Shown here: one piece after another, positions 5,869 to 9,916 of the stretch
Layout: each line of letters begins with the position of its first letter
How positions within the stretch are numbered: the first letter of the stretch is position 1
DNA from: Bacillota bacterium
Lineage (GTDB): Bacteria > Bacillota > Limnochordia > Darwinibacteriales > Darwinibacteriaceae
Direction of reading: 5' to 3'
Length of the DNA: 9,916 nt
Assembly (NCBI GenBank): GCA_012799115.1
Contig: JAAZLY010000113.1
Coordinates: 1 to 9,916 of the forward strand
The notes under the pieces: model-generated
What the model was told of the DNA's origin: nothing
The model's database searches: none
What the model saw: the letters and a program-made list of their open reading frames with translations, nothing else
Program-made: the position numbers and the translations under genes

Positions 5869-7596
5869 CTACACAACATCATCCAATTCATTGGAATGGA
5901 GGCTCGCGTAGACTCCTTTTTGTTCCAAGAGTTCGTGGTGCGCGCCCTGTTCCTGAATAACTCCATCTGTCAGAACAATGATCTGATCCGCATGGCGAAT
6001 CGTTGATAGACGGTGAGCAATGATCAGCGTAGTCCGCTCCTTAGCGAGCTCGGCCAATGCTCCTTGAATCTCCTGCTCCGTTGCTGTATCCAAGGCAGAT
6101 GTGGCCTCATCCAAAATCAGGATGGGTGGATTCTTCAAAAAGACTCTAGCGATGGAAATCCTCTGCTTCTGACCACCTGACAGTTTGATGCCTCGTTCCC
6201 CTACATAGGTATCATAACCGTCTGGCAGACTTTGGATAAACTCATGAATCTGAGCCTTCTTGGCTGCCTCAATCATTTCTGCCTCCGAACCTTCGGGAAA
6301 GCCGTAGAGAATGTTCTCCCTGATCGTTCCTGTAAACAAAAAGACATCCTGCTGCACAAATCCAATCTGCCTGCGTAATGAACTCAGAGTCACATCGCGA
6401 ATGTCATGACCATCCACGAGGATTTCTCCCTCCTCCACCTCATAGAAGCGGGGAATCAAATGACACAATGTGGTCTTCCCTCCTCCTGAGGGCCCCACAA
6501 AAGCAACGGTACTACCTGCAGAGATACTCAACGAGACATTCCTCAGGACCTCCGTCTGCTCCGTATAACTGAAGGAGACATCCTTAAGCTCAATGTTTCC
6601 CTGCACAGCTGGTAAGTCAACGGCTCCAGGTCTATCTGTCACCAAAGGAGAGACTTCCATCAACTCGACAAAACGATTAAATCCTGTCATCCCCTGCTGA
6701 TACTGCTGGGTAAAGGCAATGAGGCGACGAATCGGCTGCAAGAAGAAACCGACAAAGAGCAGATAAGCTGTTAGATCCGCTAAATCAATGTGACCATAGA
6801 ACATAAATATGGTTCCAGATACCAATACGGCTACATTGAGGAGATCTGTGAAAAAGCCTAGACCGGACGAATACACGGCCATTGCACGAAAAGCCTTATA
6901 GCGGGACAACTTAAACGCGGTGTTTGCCCGCTCGAACCGACGTTCCTCATAGGCCTCATTGACAAAACTTTGGGCAACTCGAATCCCTGCTAGGCTGTTT
7001 TCTACGTCAGCATTCACATCAGCGATCTTCCTACGTTCCTCGGAAAAGGCTCTATTCATCGCAGTGCGCCTCGTATAGGCAAACCACAAAATGACGGGGA
7101 TAAATGTGTAGGTGAGCAGTGTCAACGGCACATTGATCGTCATCAAATAGACGAATGATCCGACCAACATGAGCGATGCAATAAACAGATCCTCAGGTCC
7201 ATGGTGAGCAAGTTCTGAGATTTCCCGCAGATCATTGACGATTCTGCTCATCAGGTGACCTACCTTGGTATCATCAAAAAACCTGAAGTCCAATGTCTGC
7301 AAGTGACTGAACAAGTCCTTGCGCATCTGGTACTCCATGTTCACCCCAACTACATGCCCATAGTAGTTGACAAAGTATTGACAGAACATGCGAACCACAT
7401 ACAACAAGACCAAAGCACCGGCCCAGATTAAGATCGACCGCATGTTTCGATTGGGAATATAGTCGTTCATAAACGTTCTGGTAATGATGGGAAACAGCAA
7501 ATCGAGTCCGGCAACGATGCCGGCTGCGCCCATATCCAGGAAAAACAAGCGTCGTTCCGGCTTATAATACGAAATGAATCTCCTTAGATTACTCAT
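5869..7596 (-). CDS. ABC exporter half-transporter (fused membrane domain and ATPase)
   Basis: This is a 575-residue homodimer-type exporter of the MsbA/BmrA/LmrA class. The membrane domain has six predicted helices (about 16-41, 53-78, 133-153, 155-174, 243-266 and 274-293). The ATPase domain starts near 334. It holds Walker A GPSGGGKT at 368-375, Q-loop VQQD near 414-417, signature LSGGQ at 472-476, Walker B ILILD at 492-496 with catalytic Glu497, D-loop SALD and H-loop His528. All catalytic residues are present, so a homodimer could be active. Two starts compete: ATG at 7596 with AGGAG only 3 bases upstream, and TTG at 7608 with GAGG only 2 bases upstream; ATG is preferred. It begins 23 bases after the nucleoside permease stop with no terminator between, so co-transcription is likely. 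Its substrate (drug, lipid or peptide) cannot be read from sequence. Confidence 0.93.
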   Translation of the reverse strand: MSNLRRFISYYKPERRLFFLDMGAAGIVAGLDLLFPIITRTFMNDYIPNRNMRSILIWAGALVLLYVVRMFCQYFVNYYGHVVGVNMEYQMRKDLFSHLQTLDFRFFDDTKVGHLMSRIVNDLREISELAHHGPEDLFIASLMLVGSFVYLMTINVPLTLLTYTFIPVILWFAYTRRTAMNRAFSEERRKIADVNADVENSLAGIRVAQSFVNEAYEERRFERANTAFKLSRYKAFRAMAVYSSGLGFFTDLLNVAVLVSGTIFMFYGHIDLADLTAYLLFVGFFLQPIRRLIAFTQQYQQGMTGFNRFVELMEVSPLVTDRPGAVDLPAVQGNIELKDVSFSYTEQTEVLRNVSLSISAGSTVAFVGPSGGGKTTLCHLIPRFYEVEEGEILVDGHDIRDVTLSSLRRQIGFVQQDVFLFTGTIRENILYGFPEGSEAEMIEAAKKAQIHEFIQSLPDGYDTYVGERGIKLSGGQKQRISIARVFLKNPPILILDEATSALDTATEQEIQGALAELAKERTTLIIAHRLSTIRHADQIIVLTDGVIQEQGAHHELLEQKGVYASLHSNELDDVV

Positions 7597-7619
7597 ATAC
7601 TCCTGCAAAACCTCACTAT

Positions 7620-8549
7620 CTAACCTTTAATGTATGGTTCACCAGACGCCTTCGGTCCTACCGACTTACCTATAAAGCCAGCAAGGGCAACCATCGTTAA
7701 TACGTAAGGAAGCATGTTCATAAACTGGGTGGGAACCCCAACAGCCTGCAGGCGCATTTGGAGGGCATCCACATAGCCGAAGAAGAGGCAAGCACCAAGG
7801 GCACCATAGGGTGTCCACTTACCAAAGATAACTGCTGCGAGGGCGATAAAGCCACGCCCTGCCGTCATCCCCTCACTGAAGCGACTTAAGTGGGCGATGG
7901 ACAAGTACGTTCCACCAAGTCCCGCTAGGGCACCACTTAAGGCCACTGCAACATAGCGCATGCGAAACACGTTCACTCCTACGGTATCAGCTGCCCGGGG
8001 ATGCTCACCGACAGCCCGTAGTCTCAGACCCCAACTTGTCTTGTATATCACGACATTGGCGATCACGACTGCAACTAGTGCCAAATACACTAAAGGATTT
8101 TGCCGCCCAATCACCCGACCAATCCAAGGGATTTGACTGATGATGGGAAGGGTAATGTCAGAAATGGTAGCAACACTCGGCGATGTTCCGGCAGCGCCAA
8201 AGTAGTGGCGCAGTAAGAAGACTGTTAGTCCGCCGGCGAAAATGTTGATGGCTGTTCCCACCACAACCTGATTTGCACGGTAATGAATGCAGAATACTGC
8301 GTGCAATAAGCCAATCAAGAGACCGGCTAACATGGCTCCTAAAACACCCAGCCAGGGGATACCCGTTTGATGGGAGACAAACATGGCGGTAAAGGCACCG
8401 ATTAACATCATGCCCTCAAGGGCAATATTCACCACTCCGCTTCGCTCGGAGAAGATGCCGCCCAAAGCTGCGAAAATCAAAGGAGTTGCCATTCTCAAGG
8501 CAGCGGCAAAGACGGCCGTGTTAAACAATAAGGCTAGGAATTCGCCCAT
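7620..8549 (-). CDS. Nucleoside-type ABC importer permease, YufQ/NupQ-like
   Basis: This 309-residue polytopic membrane permease of the BPD_transp_2 family matches the size of the smaller of the two nucleoside permeases. Diagnostic stretches are GIFSERSGVVNIALEGMML at 31-49, which is the YufQ-type hallmark, and LRLRAVGEHPRAADTVGVNV at 175-194, the ATPase-coupling loop. About 8-9 hydrophobic segments are visible. It should dimerise with the adjacent YufP-like permease to carry purine nucleosides or related ligands delivered by a BMP-family lipoprotein. The ATG start overlaps the upstream stop by one base (TAATG), with AAGGAGG 7 bases before it, so translation is coupled. The specific substrate is inferred from the Bacillus family; Treponema and Borrelia relatives also handle purine nucleosides. 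Confidence 0.93.
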   Translation of the reverse strand: MGEFLALLFNTAVFAAALRMATPLIFAALGGIFSERSGVVNIALEGMMLIGAFTAMFVSHQTGIPWLGVLGAMLAGLLIGLLHAVFCIHYRANQVVVGTAINIFAGGLTVFLLRHYFGAAGTSPSVATISDITLPIISQIPWIGRVIGRQNPLVYLALVAVVIANVVIYKTSWGLRLRAVGEHPRAADTVGVNVFRMRYVAVALSGALAGLGGTYLSIAHLSRFSEGMTAGRGFIALAAVIFGKWTPYGALGACLFFGYVDALQMRLQAVGVPTQFMNMLPYVLTMVALAGFIGKSVGPKASGEPYIKG

Positions 8550-9592
8550 TACGCTTCCTCCTTCATACGCAGCATACGGCGGATTAAATACTCCGCAGCT
8601 ACGAAGAAAATGATTAAGGCCTGAATAATGGTGATCAACTCACGGGGTACCGAGGTCAAGCGATCCATAGCTGCAGAGCCCGTTTGGAGTGCCCCAAACA
8701 AGATGGCTGCAAAAATGACGCCCACTGGATGATTCTTCCCTAATAATGCCACCGCTACGCCCATGAAACCTAGATCTGCGGAGAAGCGAACGATAAACTT
8801 CTGGTGCAAACCAAGAATCTGCTCCGTACCAGCTAGACCTGCTAAAGCACCACTAATGGCCATGGCAATCACTGTGTTTCTTGCCACATTGATTCCACCG
8901 TACTCTGCCGCCTGAGGATTGAGTCCAACCGCCCTTAACTCATATCCCTGCTTCGTCTTCCACAAGACCAAGTAGGCAAAAAAGGCGGCCGCAAGAGCTA
9001 AATACAGTCCCGTGCTTAGACGAGTAGGAGGATACAGACGCGTCAGAGCCGCCGTTGGGCTAATTCTCGCGGTCTCGGGCACCCATGATCCCCCATGAAA
9101 GGGTCCTGTTGCCAACCAGTCTGTCAGATAAAGTGCGATGAAGTTCAACATAATGGTGTTGATCACTTCGTGAATCCCTAGCTTGGCCTTTAGGAAGCCA
9201 GGTATAGCTCCCCACAATCCGCCCCCGATCATGCCAGCTATAATCGCCAAGGGGAGATGGACCAAACGGGGAAGCCCGGTAAACGTAAAACCAACCCAAG
9301 CGGCAGCAAAGGCCCCAATATAAAGCTGCCCCTCTGCTCCAATGTTAAACAGACCTGCCCGATAGCTGAAGGCTACAGCTAGCCCAGTAAACATCAGGGG
9401 AGTTGCCCTCTGCAACGTGGTCGCCAAGTTTCGGATGCTTCCTAAGGACTCCATGAATAAGATCCGATAGGCTGCGAGGGGGTTCTCGCCCACATATAGA
9501 ATGAAGCCCGCTCCAATTATCAAGGCTAGGATCACGGCAGCGAGTGGCGTCGCAATCTCTTGCCAGCGTAGTTGCTTAATCTTGCTTAGCAT
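8549..9592 (-). CDS. Nucleoside-type ABC importer permease, YufP/NupP-like
   Basis: The 347-residue product is an inner-membrane permease with about 9-10 hydrophobic segments. Its hallmark is FNIGAEGQLYIGA at 82-94, conserved in YufP-like nucleoside permeases. The coupling-loop motif ELRAVGLNPQAAEYGGI lies at 218-234, followed by SGALAGLAGTEQ at 247-258. It forms the larger half of the heterodimeric channel with the next gene product. Several in-frame starts exist (GTG at 9634, ATG at 9616, 9598 and 9592). ATG at 9592 is preferred because GAGGTGG at 9605-9599 lies 6 bases upstream, leaving a 17-base overlap with the ATPase gene; the longer version would begin with a highly charged 14-residue leader. 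Gene order ATPase-permease-permease matches Bacillus nupOPQ. Confidence 0.93.
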   Translation of the reverse strand: MLSKIKQLRWQEIATPLAAVILALIIGAGFILYVGENPLAAYRILFMESLGSIRNLATTLQRATPLMFTGLAVAFSYRAGLFNIGAEGQLYIGAFAAAWVGFTFTGLPRLVHLPLAIIAGMIGGGLWGAIPGFLKAKLGIHEVINTIMLNFIALYLTDWLATGPFHGGSWVPETARISPTAALTRLYPPTRLSTGLYLALAAAFFAYLVLWKTKQGYELRAVGLNPQAAEYGGINVARNTVIAMAISGALAGLAGTEQILGLHQKFIVRFSADLGFMGVAVALLGKNHPVGVIFAAILFGALQTGSAAMDRLTSVPRELITIIQALIIFFVAAEYLIRRMLRMKEEA

Positions 9593-9916
9593 TACCATCC
9601 ACCTCGCCCGCTTCATAGTCTTCTTCGCGTCCACCGAGCATCAGGAAACCCAACTTATGCTCTGTTACCTCATCAACAGGCATGACGCTGACAATCTGAC
9701 CATTATACATAACAGCAATACGATCGCTTAGCGACAGAATTTCATCAAGTTCGGCCGAGACTAAGAGTACAGCTGCACCTTGATCCCGTTGCGCGATCAC
9801 TTGTTTATGGATAAACTCAATGGCACCTACATCAACACCCCTAGTTGGTTGCGTACAGATCAAGAGCTTCGGATTCTGGCTAAACTCACGGCCTACTACA
9901 ATCTTCTGTTGGTTAC
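9576..9916 (-). CDS. Nucleoside-type ABC importer ATPase, YufO/NupO-like, partial (C-terminal end)
   Basis: Only the last 112 residues are in the window; the gene continues beyond the right edge. The visible part begins inside the second-domain signature (NQQK, the end of LSGGNQQK). It continues with LLICTQPTRGVDVGA, where the Walker B Asp and catalytic Glu are replaced by Thr and Gln. In this BMP-linked ATPase family a Gln before PTRG is usual, so this is a family trait and not decay. The H-loop position reads VSAEL, without His, as in the second domain of RbsA-like proteins. A conserved DRIAVMYNGQIV stretch and a short acidic tail follow. It would power the two downstream permeases. An apparent start at 9863 (TTG) is only internal. 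Confidence 0.92.
   Translation of the reverse strand, partial: NQQKIVVGREFSQNPKLLICTQPTRGVDVGAIEFIHKQVIAQRDQGAAVLLVSAELDEILSLSDRIAVMYNGQIVSVMPVDEVTEHKLGFLMLGGREEDYEAGEVDGNAKQD
9599..9605 (-). promoter_or_regulatory. Ribosome binding site that sets the YufP-like permease start
   Basis: GAGGTGG on the minus strand, 6 bases before ATG at 9592-9590 and inside the end of the ATPase gene. The ATG at 9598 touches it and is unlikely to be used. Confidence 0.65.

Overview
The window is a bacterial transport locus in which every supported gene lies on the minus strand, so transcription runs from the right edge to the left. Strong GGAGG-type ribosome binding sites, frequent GTG starts and short overlapping gene junctions suggest Bacillota (Firmicutes). 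G+C looks close to half by eye, with a somewhat A+T-richer small gene at the left. One solute-binding protein has an ordinary signal peptide with no lipobox, which would suit a diderm lineage of that phylum, but this is weak evidence. No mobile element, tRNA, rRNA, CRISPR array or phage gene was seen.

Right part, transcribed first (9916 to 5869). This is the tail of a purine-nucleoside-type ABC importer operon of the Bacillus NupNOPQ (YufNOPQ)/BMP class: the C-terminal end of the ATPase (cut by the window edge) and two permeases of the YufP and YufQ types. It is followed within about 23 bases by a complete ABC exporter half-transporter. A clean hairpin terminator at 5838-5860 closes this unit. 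The BMP-family binding protein usual for such operons would lie beyond the right edge.

Centre (5716 to 807). This is a second, self-contained four-gene ABC importer: an exported DUF3798-family binding protein, a tandem-domain ATPase of the RbsA/MglA type, and two different permeases of the BPD_transp_2 family. A two-tier hairpin separates the binding protein from the ATPase gene. The remaining genes are joined by overlaps of 20 and 4 bases. A 15-bp-stem terminator at 723-755 ends the unit. DUF3798 is a domain of unknown function, to my knowledge with no established ligand, so the substrate of this importer cannot be named. It is the strongest candidate here for an undescribed system.

Left part (about 720 to 1). 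A gap of 283 bases containing two palindromic sequences precedes a small lipoprotein gene (523-155) with its own terminator (117-140). A possible start of another minus-strand gene sits at 33-31 and runs off the left edge.

The two importers belong to the same broad class: tandem-NBD ATPase, two dissimilar BPD_transp_2 permeases and a periplasmic-binding-type protein. Both have an ATPase whose second nucleotide site is degenerate. Their adjacency suggests a scavenging locus for small polar metabolites such as nucleosides or related compounds. That extension to the DUF3798 system is inference only.
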